Source of the DNA: Achromobacter marplatensis
GTDB taxonomy: Bacteria > Pseudomonadota > Gammaproteobacteria > Burkholderiales > Burkholderiaceae_B
Direction of reading: 5' to 3'
Assembly: GCF_002209535.1 (NCBI RefSeq)
Contig: NZ_NJIG01000003.1
Location: forward strand, 310,001 to 374,000
Length of the DNA: 64,000 bases
Made by a program: the position numbers and the translations under genes. The notes below the pieces were generated by a model. That model searched no databases. It had not been told where the DNA came from and saw only the letters and a list, made by a program, of their open reading frames with translations. Below, in pieces: positions 43,703-54,334 of this stretch (position 1 is its first letter; the number at the start of each line of letters is the position of its first letter).

Positions 43703-44484
43703 GCACGTTCTCCCAACGCTTGCCGCCGTTGCTCGAACAGGCAGATGGCGGCCGCCGCGCCGACGTTCAAGGACTCCACCGCCACGGCGTCGTGGGGAAT
43801 CCAGACTTTCAGTTTCGCCGCGGCCAGCAGCGCCGGCGCGACGCCTTGCCCTTCATGGCCGAACACCCATGCGCATTGCGCGGGCAAGCGCCCGGCATAC
43901 AGGTTCTGGGCGCCGTCCAGCGCGGTGGCCACCAACGGCACTCGCAGCCGCGGCAGCAACCCAGCAAGATCGACGTGCTCGTGGATCGCCAGGGCAAAAT
44001 GCGCGCCTTGGCCGCTACGCACCACCTTGGGCGACCAGGCGGCTGCGGTACCGGTCGCCAGGAACACCCGCTTGACGCCGGCTGCCGCGCAGGTGCGCAA
44101 CAGCGTGCCGACGTTGCCAGGGTCCTGGATACGATCGAACAGCACGCAGTTTTCTTCCACCGCCACCGGCAGCTCCAGCGCCGGAGGCGTTACCAGGAAT
44201 GCGACGCCCTGCCCGCTTTCCACGCTGGCCACCGATTGCATCAACCGGGCGTCCAGGGCCAGGCAACGGGAATCGGGGACGGCCGCCGCCAGCGCGGCGA
44301 TATCGGCTTGAGACAGGCGGTCAACATCGAAGACGGCCTGATCGGGCGCGCCATGATGCTGCAGCCAGGCCTGGCACAGGTGAACCCCGTCCAGCAGCAC
44401 GGGCGCGCCGCGCTTGCCCGCGGTGCCCGCCAACTTGGCCAGCGCCTTGACCGCGGGATTGTCGCGGGAACTGATGTGCTTCAT
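43699..44484 (-). CDS. TrmH (SpoU) family RNA 2'-O-methyltransferase
   Basis: A 261-residue SPOUT methyltransferase. The N-terminal substrate-binding part is [20 protein letters not shown]; the knotted catalytic domain has [20 protein letters not shown] (motif 1), [10 protein letters not shown] (motif 2) and [20 protein letters not shown] (motif 3). These proteins methylate ribose in rRNA or tRNA with SAM. The ATG at 44484 overlaps the rnhB stop by four bases. It resembles RlmB/YsgA-like enzymes but the exact target nucleotide cannot be told. Confidence 0.92.
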   Translation of the reverse strand: MKHISSRDNPAVKALAKLAGTAGKRGAPVLLDGVHLCQAWLQHHGAPDQAVFDVDRLSQADIAALAAAVPDSRCLALDARLMQSVASVESGQGVAFLVTPPALELPVAVEENCVLFDRIQDPGNVGTLLRTCAAAGVKRVFLATGTAAAWSPKVVRSGQGAHFALAIHEHVDLAGLLPRLRVPLVATALDGAQNLYAGRLPAQCAWVFGHEGQGVAPALLAAAKLKVWIPHDAVAVESLNVGAAAAICLFEQRRQALGERA

Positions 44485-45089
44485 GAGACCAGGCCGAAAG
44501 CCTTGATGGGAGCGAAACTGCGGCGATGCTCGGCGCAGGGCCCATGCTCGCGCAGCAGCTGCAGATGCAGCGCCGTGCCGTATCCCTTGTGCTGGTCGAA
44601 CGCGTATTGCGGATACAGCGCGTGCAGGCGCATCAGGTCGGCATCGCGCGCGGTCTTGGCCAGAATGGACGCAGCGGAAATCGCCGGCACCAGGGCGTCG
44701 CCCTTGATCACGGTCTGCACTGTGCAGGCCAGCTTGGGCGCCTGGTTGCCGTCCACCAGCGCCAGTTGCGCCGGCATGGACAGGCCCTGGACGGCCCGTT
44801 GCATCGCCAGCATGGTGGCGCGCAGGATATTCAGGGAATCGATCTCGCCAACGCTGGCGCTTGCGACACACCAGGCCAACGCGCGCTCCTGGATCTGCAA
44901 TGCCAACGCCTCGCGCCGGGCGGCTTTCAGCACCTTCGAGTCCGCCAACCCCTCGATCGGCCGATCAGGGTCCAGAATGACTGCGGCCGCATAGACGGCG
45001 CCGGCCAACGGACCGCGGCCAGCCTCGTCGACGCCGGCCGTCAGCATCGCCGGCTGTTCGGGGGCCGCGAACAGGTCAGGCTGCTCCAC
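44481..45089 (-). CDS. rnhB: Ribonuclease HII
   Basis: A 202-residue RNase HII that removes RNA from RNA-DNA hybrids and single ribonucleotides from DNA. The active-site acidic residues are in [46 protein letters not shown] and [13 protein letters not shown]. The start is a GTG at 45089 with GGAGG six bases upstream, inside the end of lpxB (14-base overlap). No ATG in frame would include the conserved N-terminus with a ribosome site. The lpxB-rnhB order is standard. Confidence 0.93.
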   Translation of the reverse strand: MEQPDLFAAPEQPAMLTAGVDEAGRGPLAGAVYAAAVILDPDRPIEGLADSKVLKAARREALALQIQERALAWCVASASVGEIDSLNILRATMLAMQRAVQGLSMPAQLALVDGNQAPKLACTVQTVIKGDALVPAISAASILAKTARDADLMRLHALYPQYAFDQHKGYGTALHLQLLREHGPCAEHRRSFAPIKAFGLVS

Positions 45090-46272
45090 CGGCCACCTCC
45101 AGGATCGCCTGAGCCGCCAGGGCTGGCGTGTCGCGCAGCAACTCCTGGTGCATGGCGGTAAAGCGGGCCTCGACGCGCGCAATCAACGCATCGTCCGTCA
45201 GCGACGCCCACGTGGCCTCCGCCAGCTTTTCGGGCGTGGCGTCGTCCTGCAGCAGCTCGGGCACCGCGAAGTCGCGCAACAGCACGTTCGGCAGCCCCAC
45301 CCAAGGCAGGTACGGCCGTTGCTGCCCGGATTTCCACGACATGATCCGGCGCATCCAGGGCGACAGCACGTACGAAATCACCATCGGCCGCTTGTAGAGC
45401 GCCGTCTCCAGCGTGGCGGTGCCGCTGGCGACGAGCACCGCGTTGGCGGCTTCCATGACCGACCACGCCACCGGCGCCTTGCGGTCGCCGCCCGCGCCAT
45501 GCAGATCATCCGCGGTAATGCAGCGCAGGCCGGGCACCGGGTGCTCGGCCAGGATGGCCTGGAATTCCGCGCGCCGCTGGTCATTGACCATAGGCACGAC
45601 GCATTGCAGGGCCGGATCCTTTTTCAGCAGCCGTTGCGCGGCCTGCAGGAAACGCGGCGCCAGCAACCGGATCTCGGACGAGCGGCTGCCGGGCAGAATC
45701 GCCAGCACCCGGGCGTCCTGATCGATGCCCAGCCGCGCGCGCGCCGCTGCGCGGTCCGGCTCCATCGGGATGGCGCCGGCCAGCGGATGGCCCACATACG
45801 TGACCGGAATGCCTTCCTTGCGGTAGATCTCTTCCTCGAACGGGAACAGCACCAGCATGTGCGACACCGATTCGCGGATCTTGTGGATGCGTTCGTAGCG
45901 CCAGGCCCAGATGGAGGGTCCGACGAAATGCACCGTAGGGGTACCGGCCAGGCGGAGTTGATGCTCCAGCCGCAGGTTGAAATCGGGCGCGTCAATACCG
46001 ACAAATACGGCGGGCGGTTCCGCCAGCCAGCGGCGCTTGACGTCGCGATAGGTGCCCAGCAGGCTGGGCAGCCGCTTCAAAGCATCCACGTAGCCGAACA
46101 CCGTCAGGGCATGCATCGGATGCCAGGCATCGAATTCGCGGGCCTGCATTTGCGGCCCGCCGATGCCTTCGCAGTGGACGCCGGGATCGCGCGCTTGCAG
46201 ACCGGCAATGATACGACCGGCCAGCAAGTCGCCCGAAGGCTCGCCGGCCACCATGCCGATCCGCGTGCTCAT
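45076..46272 (-). CDS. lpxB: Lipid-A-disaccharide synthase
   Basis: A 398-residue GT-B glycosyltransferase joining UDP-2,3-diacylglucosamine and lipid X in lipid A synthesis. Family motifs are [20 protein letters not shown] near the start, [40 protein letters not shown] and LLPFEE-like [20 protein letters not shown], followed by LPGSRSSEI. It overlaps lpxA by four bases upstream and rnhB downstream. The enzyme acts at the inner-membrane cytoplasmic face. Confidence 0.96.
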   Translation of the reverse strand: MSTRIGMVAGEPSGDLLAGRIIAGLQARDPGVHCEGIGGPQMQAREFDAWHPMHALTVFGYVDALKRLPSLLGTYRDVKRRWLAEPPAVFVGIDAPDFNLRLEHQLRLAGTPTVHFVGPSIWAWRYERIHKIRESVSHMLVLFPFEEEIYRKEGIPVTYVGHPLAGAIPMEPDRAAARARLGIDQDARVLAILPGSRSSEIRLLAPRFLQAAQRLLKKDPALQCVVPMVNDQRRAEFQAILAEHPVPGLRCITADDLHGAGGDRKAPVAWSVMEAANAVLVASGTATLETALYKRPMVISYVLSPWMRRIMSWKSGQQRPYLPWVGLPNVLLRDFAVPELLQDDATPEKLAEATWASLTDDALIARVEARFTAMHQELLRDTPALAAQAILEVAGGAA

Positions 46273-47063
46273 GGACGAATGATGCCGCGCGATGCGACGT
46301 CAAGGAATTCGAGCAACGTTTGCAGATGCTCGGCCGCCTCGGGGATTTCCTGCTGGCGCTTGCGCAATTCGGCGCGCGCCGCATCCAGCGACAACCCGCG
46401 GCGGAAAATGATCTTGTACGCTTCGCGCAGGGCCGAAATCATCACCGGGGTAAAGCCCCGGCGCTTCAGGCCCTCGACGTTGATGCCTACCGGACGGCAG
46501 GGGTTACCGGCCGCCAGCACGAACGGCGGCGAATCCTGCATCAGCGAGCTATTGCCGCCCGTCATGGTGTGCGCGCCCACGCGCGAGAACTGGTGCACGC
46601 CGGTCAAGCCGCCGATGATGGCCCAGTCGCCCACGTGTACGTGGCCGCCCAGTTGCACCGAATTGGCCAGGATCGTGTGGCTGCCAATGTGGCAGTCATG
46701 CGCGACGTGCACATAGGCCATGATCCAGTTGTCATTGCCCAGCGTCGTCTCGCCGCCATCCTGCACGGTACCGGTATTCAGCGTGACGAATTCGCGCACC
46801 GTGTTGCCGTCGCCGATCGTCAGGCGCGTCTTTTCGCCCGCGTACTTCTTGTCCTGCGGCATGCCGCCGATGGAGCAGTAGCGGTAAAAACGGTTGTTGC
46901 GCCCGATGGTCGTGACACCGTCGACCATGCAGTACGGGCCGATCTCGGTGCCCGCGCCGATGGTCACATCAGGCCCCACCACCGCGAACGGTCCGATCAC
47001 GGCAGTCGGGTCGATTTTTGCCGCCGGATCAACGACAGCGGTAGGATGGATATGTCCTGCCAT
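46269..47063 (-). CDS. lpxA: UDP-N-acetylglucosamine O-acyltransferase
   Basis: A 264-residue left-handed beta-helix acyltransferase, the first step of lipid A synthesis. Hexapeptide repeats begin HIHPTAVVDPAAKIDPTAVI and GPFAVVGPDVTIGAGTEIGP. The catalytic histidine lies in AYVHVAHDCHIGSHTILANS near residue 125. The C-terminal helical part is EAYKIIFRRGLSLDAARAEL. The gene starts directly after the fabZ stop and overlaps lpxB by four bases. Confidence 0.97.
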   Translation of the reverse strand: MAGHIHPTAVVDPAAKIDPTAVIGPFAVVGPDVTIGAGTEIGPYCMVDGVTTIGRNNRFYRYCSIGGMPQDKKYAGEKTRLTIGDGNTVREFVTLNTGTVQDGGETTLGNDNWIMAYVHVAHDCHIGSHTILANSVQLGGHVHVGDWAIIGGLTGVHQFSRVGAHTMTGGNSSLMQDSPPFVLAAGNPCRPVGINVEGLKRRGFTPVMISALREAYKIIFRRGLSLDAARAELRKRQQEIPEAAEHLQTLLEFLDVASRGIIRP

Positions 47064-47519
47064 TTACTCTTCCAGGCTGCGAATCGCGCACATCAGCTTG
47101 GCGGACGCCACTTCCTGTCCGTCGACTGTCGCGCGCGCGGCGTATTTACAGATGCTGCGGCTCAGGCGTTCGGCTTCGACTTCGATGCGCAGTTGGTCAC
47201 CCGGCACCACGGGGCGGCGGAAACGCGCGCCGTCGATGCCGACCAGGTAGTACGCCGTCTTGGAGCCTTCGCACTTCAGGCCGCCGTTCTCGTCCGTAAA
47301 CGAAAACAAAGCCGAGGCTTGCGCCATGGCTTCCACGATGAGCACGCCCGGCATCACCGGATGGTGAGGAAAGTGACCGTTAAAAAACGGTTCGTTGATC
47401 GAGACATTCTTGATGGCGACAATGGATTTGCCAGGCACCATTTCAACGACGCGATCAATCAGCAGCATCGGGTAACGATGCGGCAGCCTCTCCATGATCC
47501 CCTTGATGTCGAGTTCCAT
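47064..47519 (-). CDS. fabZ: (3R)-hydroxyacyl-ACP dehydratase
   Basis: A 151-residue hot-dog dehydratase of fatty-acid synthesis, competing with LpxA/LpxD for hydroxyacyl-ACP. Motifs: [20 protein letters not shown], the catalytic histidine in [16 protein letters not shown], and the catalytic glutamate in [12 protein letters not shown]. The ATG at 47519 gives the usual length; in-frame sequence upstream is not conserved. Its position between lpxD and lpxA is the classical arrangement. Confidence 0.97.
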   Translation of the reverse strand: MELDIKGIMERLPHRYPMLLIDRVVEMVPGKSIVAIKNVSINEPFFNGHFPHHPVMPGVLIVEAMAQASALFSFTDENGGLKCEGSKTAYYLVGIDGARFRRPVVPGDQLRIEVEAERLSRSICKYAARATVDGQEVASAKLMCAIRSLEE

Positions 47520-47586
47520 TTTTCTATGCTTTCCTGCGAAATGAAATAATTTTGGCGCGTGCACGCCAGGGCGGCAACCGCGCGCC

Positions 47587-48684
47587 CTAGTCTTTTTCCA
47601 GCGTCCGCACGCGGCGGCGCAGTTGCGCCAACTGTTGTATCACGGCTGCGTTGCGCTGCCATTCGCCATGTTCCGCATACGGGAACACCCCGGTATAGCG
47701 GCCAGGCTTCGAAATGCTGGACGTCACCGCAGTGCCGCCCGATATGTGGACGTCGTCGGTCAGGACCAGGTGGCCCGACAGCATCGCCGCGCCGCCAATG
47801 GTGCAGCGTTCGCCGATGGTGGTCGAACCCGCGATCCCGACGCACGCCGCCACAGCGGTATGCGCGCCGATGCGCACGTTGTGCGCCACCATGATCTGGT
47901 TGTCCAGCTTGACGCCGTCCGCCACCAGGGTGTCGTCAAGCGCGCCGCGGTCGATCGTGGTGTTGGCCCCGATTTCAACGTCGGCGCCGACCGTCACTCC
48001 GCCCAGCTGGGGAATCTTGCCCCAGGCGCCCTTGCCCAGCGTGGGATCCGGCGCAAAGCCGAATCCGTCCGCGCCCAGCACGGCGCCACTGTGGATGATC
48101 GCCCGCGCGCCCACCTTCACGCCTTCGTACAGTGTGACATGCGCATGCAGCCGGCTTCCCGGCCCGACGGACGATCCGGCGCCGATGACGCAACCCGGCC
48201 CCAATACCGTATCGCGGCCGATGCGTGCACCGGCTTCCACGACGCAATTGGGGCCGATACGCACGCCTTCCTCGATCACCGCGTCGGACGCGACAACCGC
48301 CGAAGGATGCGTGGCGGCAGGCTCCGCAGGCCGCCGGGCCGCATCGAACCACTGCGCCACACGCGCGTAAAGCAAATAGGGATGTTTGCAGACGACCAGC
48401 GCGAACGGCGGCCGGACAGCCCCTTCGGCTTCCAGGGCCTCGGCGACGTCGGCGGAGACGATGACCGCCCCTGCCTGCGTCGAGCCAAGCTGGCTCTGGT
48501 AGCGGGGGTTAGCCAGGAAAGCGATTTCCTGGCTGCCTGCCGAAGACAGGGTCCCGATGCCGCAGACCCGCAAGGGGTCCGCGCCGGGGGCCGTGCTGAT
48601 ACGCCAGTCCATGCCCTGGGTATTGGCAGCGCTCAACAGTGCTTCAAGCGTCGGCGCGCGGGCAAGATCCAGTAAAACCGGCAT
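47587..48684 (-). CDS. lpxD: UDP-3-O-(3-hydroxyacyl)glucosamine N-acyltransferase
   Basis: A 365-residue acyltransferase adding the N-linked acyl chain in lipid A synthesis. An N-terminal uridine-binding domain ([20 protein letters not shown]) leads into a long left-handed beta-helix ([20 protein letters not shown], then [20 protein letters not shown]). The catalytic histidine is in [21 protein letters not shown] short C-terminal helix ends in [10 protein letters not shown]. It follows skp by 17 bases. Confidence 0.97.
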   Translation of the reverse strand: MPVLLDLARAPTLEALLSAANTQGMDWRISTAPGADPLRVCGIGTLSSAGSQEIAFLANPRYQSQLGSTQAGAVIVSADVAEALEAEGAVRPPFALVVCKHPYLLYARVAQWFDAARRPAEPAATHPSAVVASDAVIEEGVRIGPNCVVEAGARIGRDTVLGPGCVIGAGSSVGPGSRLHAHVTLYEGVKVGARAIIHSGAVLGADGFGFAPDPTLGKGAWGKIPQLGGVTVGADVEIGANTTIDRGALDDTLVADGVKLDNQIMVAHNVRIGAHTAVAACVGIAGSTTIGERCTIGGAAMLSGHLVLTDDVHISGGTAVTSSISKPGRYTGVFPYAEHGEWQRNAAVIQQLAQLRRRVRTLEKD

Positions 48685-48701
48685 AACTCGACGGGTACTG
48701 C

Positions 48702-49262
48702 TTACTTGCCCAGGCTCTGAATCACCTTGTCGGTGATGTCGATGCGCGGGTTGACCGTCACGGCGTCCTGGATGATCAGGTCGTAGCTTTCTTGCTCGGC
48801 GATGCGCTTGATGGCCTCGTTGGCCTTCGTCACGATGCCCGAGAATTCTTCATTGCGGCGACGATTGAAGTCTTCCTGGAATTCGCGGCGCTTGCGCTGC
48901 AGGTCCGTATCCAGGTTCGACAGTTCACGCTGACGCTTGACGCGGTCCGACTCCGACAGGACAGGCGCGTCCTTGTCGAACTTTTCGGCTTGCGAACGCA
49001 GGCTGTTGTTCAGGCGCTGGAGTTCGTCGTCGCGCTTCTTGAATTCAGCTTCGATCTTGCTTTGCGCCGTCTTCGCCGGGCCCGACTCACGCAGGATCCG
49101 CTCGGTGTTGACGAAGCCGATCTTGGTGTTTTGAGCTTGTGCGGGAATCGCAGCAGCCGAACCGAGAATGAGCGCACCCACCAGGGCAATGGAGCCGCCC
49201 AGCTTGCCACGGCGCTTGGCACCCGGCGTATTCGATGATTTAAGTGCGAAATCAGACATCAT
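48702..49262 (-). CDS. skp: OmpH/Skp family periplasmic chaperone
   Basis: A 186-residue periplasmic chaperone that keeps outer-membrane proteins unfolded on their way to BamA. A signal peptide ([20 protein letters not shown]) preceded by a longer basic N-region is followed by [20 protein letters not shown] and long charged coiled-coil helices ([20 protein letters not shown]). The C-terminal strand is [20 protein letters not shown]. Two adjacent ATGs (49262, 49259) could start it; AAGGTGA lies upstream. It sits right after bamA. Confidence 0.94.
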   Translation of the reverse strand: MMSDFALKSSNTPGAKRRGKLGGSIALVGALILGSAAAIPAQAQNTKIGFVNTERILRESGPAKTAQSKIEAEFKKRDDELQRLNNSLRSQAEKFDKDAPVLSESDRVKRQRELSNLDTDLQRKRREFQEDFNRRRNEEFSGIVTKANEAIKRIAEQESYDLIIQDAVTVNPRIDITDKVIQSLGK

Positions 49263-49318
49263 GAAAATCTCACCTTCCAGTAAGGCAAAGCCAAAGTATG
49301 TATTGTGCCACTAAACAG

Positions 49319-49350
49319 CAAGGGAGCCGGGCCGGTAGGCCCCTCCCTTG
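49319..49350. terminator. Hairpin between bamA and skp
   Basis: CAAGGGAG pairs with CTCCCTTG, and inside it GGGCC pairs with GGCCC around GGTA. TTTT follows on the plus strand, CTGTTT on the minus strand. Because skp continues the operon, partial termination between bamA and skp is more likely than a full stop. Confidence 0.55.
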
Positions 49351-49371
49351 TTTTCAAGCGTAACGGCGCGC

Positions 49372-51705
49372 TTAGAAACCTGTCCCGATCTGGAACTGGA
49401 AGCTTTGCTTGTCGTCACCCGCCTTGGAATTGAGCGGACGAGCGTAGGACAGCTGTAGCGGACCCATCGGCGACTGCCACGACAAGCCCACACCGGCCGA
49501 GAAGCGCCAGCCGCAAGGATCTTCGACCTCGGTGTTGTTACGTCCGCGGGTGCAGCTCAAACCGCTGCCCGCCGCCACCTGACCCGCGTCGCTGAAGATG
49601 AACCAGCGCAGCGTGCGGTCCTTCGAGGCGCCCGGGAACGGCAGGTACAACTGCGCGTTGGCAATCACGCGGCGCGTACCGCCCAGATAATCGCCCGTGA
49701 GCGTATCGCGCGGACCCAGCGACGAACCTTCGTAGCCGCGAACGGTGCCGATACCGCCGGCATACACGTTCTTGATGATCGGATAGTTCTTGCTGCCGTA
49801 GCTGCGGCCCCAATCCACCATGCCGTTAAGCGCCAGGGTGTAGGAACCGCCCAGCGGCACAAAGTACTGTTGCTGGCCGGTCAGCATGGTGTATTGCAGG
49901 TCGACCGTGGACACGTCCGCCTTCAGGCGCGTATACGAACCCTTGGTCGGCGCCAGCGCGCTGTCACGCGTGTCGTTGGACCAGCCCGTGCTGAAGATCA
50001 CCGAATTCGTCGAATCACCGTACTGGCCGACGAAGTCCTTGTAGGCCTGCGGCGAATTCGTGAACAGGTCGATCTGGTTGTGTTCGAAGTTCGCGCCCAG
50101 GAAGATGCGGTCGTATTCCGAAATCGGAATGCCGAAGTTCATGCCCAGGCCGATCGCCTTGACACGATAATCGCCGTCGTTGTTGTTCCAGGGTTCGGTC
50201 ACGCGATAGTACGCGGACGTCGTGCGGCTGATGCCGTCCTTGGTCCAGTACGGATCGGTGTGCGACAGCACGATCGCGCGGTTCGTCTTGCTGGTGTTCA
50301 ACTGCAGCGTCAGGTTGGTGCCGCTGCCGAAAACGTTGTCTTCACTGATACCGGCCGACAGAATCGCCTTTTCGGACGAGCCGTAGCCCACACCCAGGTT
50401 GATCATGCCGGTGGGCTTTTCCTTCACGTCGACGTTGACGTCGACCTGGTCGGGCGAGCCCGGGACCGGATCGGTCTTGACGTTGACGTCGCTGAAGTAA
50501 CCCAGGCGATCGACGCGGTCGCGCGAGGTCTTGATGTCCTTGGCGTCGTACCAGGCCGCTTCCTGCTGGCGCATTTCGCGGCGCACGACTTCGTCGCGCG
50601 TGCGGGTGTTGCCGCCGATCTGGATCCGGCGCACGTAAACGCGGCGGCTCGGGTCGACGTAGAACGTCAGATCGGCTTCATGCTTGGCACGGTCCAGCTG
50701 CGGGTTCGGGTTGACGTTGGCGAACGCGTAACCCAGCTCGCCCAGGTAGTCGGTGATGGCCTTGGCCGAATCGTTGGCCTTGGCAGCCGAGAACGTTTCA
50801 TTCGGCTTGGTCTGCACCAGCGCGTTGATTTCCTTGTCCAGACCCAGCAGATTGCCGGCCAGCTTCACGCTGCGGACCTTGTAGGGTTCGCCTTCGTGAA
50901 CGGTGATCGTGATGTTGATGTCCTTGCGGTCCGGCGAGATCGTGACCTGCGGCGGCTCGACCGAGAATTCCAGGTAGCCTTGGTCCAGGTAGAACGAGCG
51001 CAGGCGTTCCAGATCGCCCTCGAGCTTTTCGCGCGAGTACTTGTCGGTGTCGGTGTACCAGGTCAGCCAGCCCGGCGTCGTCAGCTTGAACTCGTCCAGC
51101 AGATCGCTTTCCGAGAAGGCCTTGTTGCCGACGAAGCGGATTTGCTGAATGCGCGCCACGGAGCCTTCGAACACGTCGAAGCTCACGCCCACGCGATTGC
51201 GCGGCAGCGGGGTCACGGTGGACGTCACTTCGACGCCGTACTTGCCCTTGGACAGGTACTGCTGCTTCAGTTCGTATTCCGCGCGTTCAAGCATCGAACG
51301 GTCGAAAATGCGGCCCTCGGCGAATCCTACCTGGCCAAGCGAGGTGGTGATGGCCTTGGAATCGAATTCGCGCATGCCGTTGAAGTTGACGGAGGCGATC
51401 GTCGGGCGTTCCTGCACGACCACAACGACCACGTTGTTGTCCGTCTGGATCTGCACGTCGGTGAAGAAACCCGTGCCGTACAGGCGGCGGATCGCTTCGG
51501 TCGCTTCTTCTTCCGTGAACTTTTCGCCGACCTTGACGGGCAGATAGCCGAACACCGTGCCGGCGTCTGTCCGTTGAATACCCTCTACGCGGATATCCCG
51601 CACGACAAAAGGGTCGAAGGCTTGGGCCATGGCCGGCAGCAGCAATGCGGCGATCAGACCCGGCAGTACACCCTTTTTGTGATGAAACATCCGGCGAAAA
51701 GACAT
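49372..51705 (-). CDS. bamA: Outer membrane protein assembly factor BamA
   Basis: A 777-residue Omp85 protein, the core of the Bam complex. A signal peptide (VLPGLIAALLLPAMAQAF) is followed by five POTRA domains (FVVRDIRVEGIQRTDAGTVF starts the first) to about residue 420, then a 16-strand barrel with the VRGYEGSSLGPR lid motif near residue 650. It ends in SFQFQIGTGF with the terminal Phe. The ATG at 51705 was chosen; the longer frame starts at a TTG without a ribosome site. Two Cys in an extracellular loop (SGLSCTRG, EDPCGW) resemble the loop 6 disulfide of other BamAs. Confidence 0.97.
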   Translation of the reverse strand: MSFRRMFHHKKGVLPGLIAALLLPAMAQAFDPFVVRDIRVEGIQRTDAGTVFGYLPVKVGEKFTEEEATEAIRRLYGTGFFTDVQIQTDNNVVVVVVQERPTIASVNFNGMREFDSKAITTSLGQVGFAEGRIFDRSMLERAEYELKQQYLSKGKYGVEVTSTVTPLPRNRVGVSFDVFEGSVARIQQIRFVGNKAFSESDLLDEFKLTTPGWLTWYTDTDKYSREKLEGDLERLRSFYLDQGYLEFSVEPPQVTISPDRKDINITITVHEGEPYKVRSVKLAGNLLGLDKEINALVQTKPNETFSAAKANDSAKAITDYLGELGYAFANVNPNPQLDRAKHEADLTFYVDPSRRVYVRRIQIGGNTRTRDEVVRREMRQQEAAWYDAKDIKTSRDRVDRLGYFSDVNVKTDPVPGSPDQVDVNVDVKEKPTGMINLGVGYGSSEKAILSAGISEDNVFGSGTNLTLQLNTSKTNRAIVLSHTDPYWTKDGISRTTSAYYRVTEPWNNNDGDYRVKAIGLGMNFGIPISEYDRIFLGANFEHNQIDLFTNSPQAYKDFVGQYGDSTNSVIFSTGWSNDTRDSALAPTKGSYTRLKADVSTVDLQYTMLTGQQQYFVPLGGSYTLALNGMVDWGRSYGSKNYPIIKNVYAGGIGTVRGYEGSSLGPRDTLTGDYLGGTRRVIANAQLYLPFPGASKDRTLRWFIFSDAGQVAAGSGLSCTRGRNNTEVEDPCGWRFSAGVGLSWQSPMGPLQLSYARPLNSKAGDDKQSFQFQIGTGF

Positions 51706-51758
51706 CCTTGAGTATCCTCGGTCGTGCAAATGGCGGGGGATTTTATGCTAAATCGCGT

Positions 51759-53090
51759 TTAAGTGAACAAACGCGTGAAATCGTTGAACAGCGCAAGCCC
51801 CATAAGGCCTGCCAATAAACCTATGCCGGCGCGCTGTCCGATATCGATCCACCTCGCTGGCGGCGGGCTACCCCGCACAATTTCGACGAGATAGTACAGC
51901 AGATGGCCACCATCCAGCATAGGAATGGGGAGCAAATTTAGTACGCCCAGACTGATACTGATCAACGCGATATAGGCGATATACGCAACAATGCCGATTC
52001 TGGCGGTCTGGCCGGCGTAATCCGCAATCGTGACGGGGCCGCTGACATTGCGCCACGACACGTCGCCCGTCACCATGCGACCCATCATGCGCAACGAGAA
52101 CCAGGCGGTATCCCAGGTGCGGACGGCGCCGCGCCACACGCTTTCGAAAATGCCGTAGCGCACGGTGACCATCGGAATATCGCCGCCGAGCTGCACGCCC
52201 AGGCGGCCGATTTCCTGGCCGTTGACCAATTCAGGGCGCGGCGTGACGTTCAGCGAGATATTGGCGCCGTCTCGCACCAGGGTCAGCGACAGCGTCTTGC
52301 CGGCGCTTTCCTGGATCTGCTTGACCAATGCGCCGGTGTCCGGCGTGGGCTGGCCGTTGACCGCGATGACGAGGTCGCCCTGGCGCAGGCCTGCCGCCTG
52401 CCCTTCACCGCCGTCGTTGACGGCGCGCACGGCAGGCTTGGGCTGGGCCAGACGGATACCGGCCGCAGCCAGCGGATCGCCGCCGGACGGGTCCATCGCG
52501 TTGGCGGGTAGATTCAGTTCACGCTGCTGGACGGCGCCAGATGGCGTCGTGACCTCGATCTGGGCGCGGCCGCCCGTGGCCATGACATCCATCAGGCGCC
52601 AGCGGGCATCCGACCAGGAGCTGACTTCCTGGCCGTCGATTGCCAGGATGCGGTCGCCGGGCAGCAGGCCGGCCCGGGCAGCCGGCGTATCCACCGCGGG
52701 TTGAGCGATGATGGCTTGCGGCTCATCCGTGCCGGCCATGTTCAGGCCGGCATACAGGAAGACCGCAAGGATCAGGTTGAAAATGGGACCCGCGGCAACG
52801 ATGGCAATACGCTTGCCGACGGACTTGTTGTTGAAGGCGCTGGCCACCTCGGCAGCCGAGGCGCCCGGAGGGGGATCGTCCTGCATCTTGACGTAGCCGC
52901 CCAGCGGCAAGGCGGAAACCGCCCACTCCGTGCCGTGGCGATCCGTGCGGCGCAGGATGACCTTGCCGAAGCCCACCGAAAAACGCAGCACTTTCACCCC
53001 GCACAGGCGGGCTACCCAGTAATGTCCCAGCTCATGGAAGATGATCAGGGAGCCAAGCGCAACCGCAAAGGCCAGCAGGGTGAAAAGCAT
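51759..53090 (-). CDS. rseP: RIP metalloprotease RseP
   Basis: A 443-residue inner-membrane site-2 protease that cuts anti-sigma factors such as RseA. The zinc motif HELGH is at residues 19-23 in the first helix, two PDZ domains occupy about 125-310 (LLPGDRILAIDGQEVSSWSD and RQGDLVIAVNGQPTPDTGAL), and the second zinc site is LLPIPMLDGGHLLYYLVEIV near residue 393. Length is normal. It lies between dxr and bamA, the conserved order in proteobacteria. Confidence 0.97.
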   Translation of the reverse strand: MLFTLLAFAVALGSLIIFHELGHYWVARLCGVKVLRFSVGFGKVILRRTDRHGTEWAVSALPLGGYVKMQDDPPPGASAAEVASAFNNKSVGKRIAIVAAGPIFNLILAVFLYAGLNMAGTDEPQAIIAQPAVDTPAARAGLLPGDRILAIDGQEVSSWSDARWRLMDVMATGGRAQIEVTTPSGAVQQRELNLPANAMDPSGGDPLAAAGIRLAQPKPAVRAVNDGGEGQAAGLRQGDLVIAVNGQPTPDTGALVKQIQESAGKTLSLTLVRDGANISLNVTPRPELVNGQEIGRLGVQLGGDIPMVTVRYGIFESVWRGAVRTWDTAWFSLRMMGRMVTGDVSWRNVSGPVTIADYAGQTARIGIVAYIAYIALISISLGVLNLLPIPMLDGGHLLYYLVEIVRGSPPPARWIDIGQRAGIGLLAGLMGLALFNDFTRLFT

Positions 53091-53134
53091 CGGGATCGGG
53101 ATCTAGAAAATCTGAAAGCAAGCGCGGCCGGCCC

Positions 53135-54334
53135 TCAGGCCAGCCCCAGGTTACCTGCGAAGCGGCGCGCGTCGGAATCCAGCGCAAGCACATCGTCAAG
53201 ACTGTTGAGCGTAACAGATGCCTGCCGCGCCTGCCACTCCAGGGAGGCCTCGATCACTCGGGGAATCCAGGTATAGGCAAGCCGTCCGCCCAAAAACGCC
53301 TCGACGGCGACCTCGTTGGCGGCATTGAGCGCCACGCAGGCCGCCTGCCCCGCCCGCAACGCGGCGAACGACAGCGCCAGGCACGGGAAGCGGGCCAGAT
53401 CGGGTTTTTCGAAGTCCAGGCGGCCCAGTCGGGTCAGGTCCAACGGCCCCACGCCGCTATCGAGCCGCTCGGGAAATCCCAGGCCGTAGGCGATGGGCGT
53501 GCGCATGTCGGGCTGGCCCAGTTGCGCCAGGATGGATCCGTCGCTGTACTCCACCATCGAATGCACGACGCTTTGGGGATGCACCACGACCTCGATGCGG
53601 TCGGCCGGCATGGCAAAGAGCCAATGCGCCTCGATCACTTCCAGGCCCTTGTTCAGCATGGTGGCCGAATCGACCGAAATCTTGCGTCCCATGCTCCAGT
53701 TGGGATGGGCGCACGCCTGGTCCGGGGTCACCTCGTGCAGGTCTTCCAGGTCATGGTTCCGGAAGGGGCCGCCCGACGCCGTAAGCAGCAGGCGCCGAAC
53801 ACCGGGGGCCTGCGCGTCGGGCGCGCCAGCACGCCCGCCATGCGGCATGCACTGGAAGATGGCGTTATGTTCGCTGTCGATAGGCAGCAATTCTGCGCCG
53901 TTGTCGCGAATTGCCTGCATGAAGAGCGAGCCTGCGGCAACCAGCGCCTCTTTGTTGGCCAACAGCACGCGCTTGCCCGTGCGGGCGGCGGCCAGCGCCG
54001 CCGGCAGGCCGGCAGCACCGACGATGGCAGCCATGACCGAATCGCATTGCGGGTCGGCGGCAGTGTCGGCAAGCGCTTGGGCGCCCACGCGAATTTCAGG
54101 CATGGGCAGGGATCCGGCCCATGCCGCGACAAACCGCTTGCGGGCAGCCTCGTCGGGCACCACCACGACGGCGGCGCGGCTGGCCTCAGCCTGCTCCGCC
54201 AGACGCTCCATGCGGCTGTACGCGGACAGCGCGTAGACCGCCAGCCGCTCAGGATGGCGGGCAATCACATCCAGCGTGCTCTCACCGATCGAACCAGTCG
54301 ACCCCAGCACGACGACGCGTTGAAAAGCCCTCAA
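53135..54334 (-). CDS. dxr: 1-deoxy-D-xylulose 5-phosphate reductoisomerase
   Basis: A 399-residue enzyme of the MEP isoprenoid pathway, converting DXP to MEP with NADPH; the target of fosmidomycin. The NADPH site is [20 protein letters not shown], then [19 protein letters not shown], and the metal site is [13 protein letters not shown]. The substrate flap region is [20 protein letters not shown] with [20 protein letters not shown]. Its ATG overlaps the cdsA stop by four bases. Its product feeds undecaprenyl phosphate made by the uppS product nearby. Confidence 0.97.
   Translation of the reverse strand: MRAFQRVVVLGSTGSIGESTLDVIARHPERLAVYALSAYSRMERLAEQAEASRAAVVVVPDEAARKRFVAAWAGSLPMPEIRVGAQALADTAADPQCDSVMAAIVGAAGLPAALAAARTGKRVLLANKEALVAAGSLFMQAIRDNGAELLPIDSEHNAIFQCMPHGGRAGAPDAQAPGVRRLLLTASGGPFRNHDLEDLHEVTPDQACAHPNWSMGRKISVDSATMLNKGLEVIEAHWLFAMPADRIEVVVHPQSVVHSMVEYSDGSILAQLGQPDMRTPIAYGLGFPERLDSGVGPLDLTRLGRLDFEKPDLARFPCLALSFAALRAGQAACVALNAANEVAVEAFLGGRLAYTWIPRVIEASLEWQARQASVTLNSLDDVLALDSDARRFAGNLGLA

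Noticed and set aside
49870..51711. A 613-codon open frame opposite bamA
   Set aside because: Antisense shadow of bamA with the same composition artefact; no domain or signal recognised.
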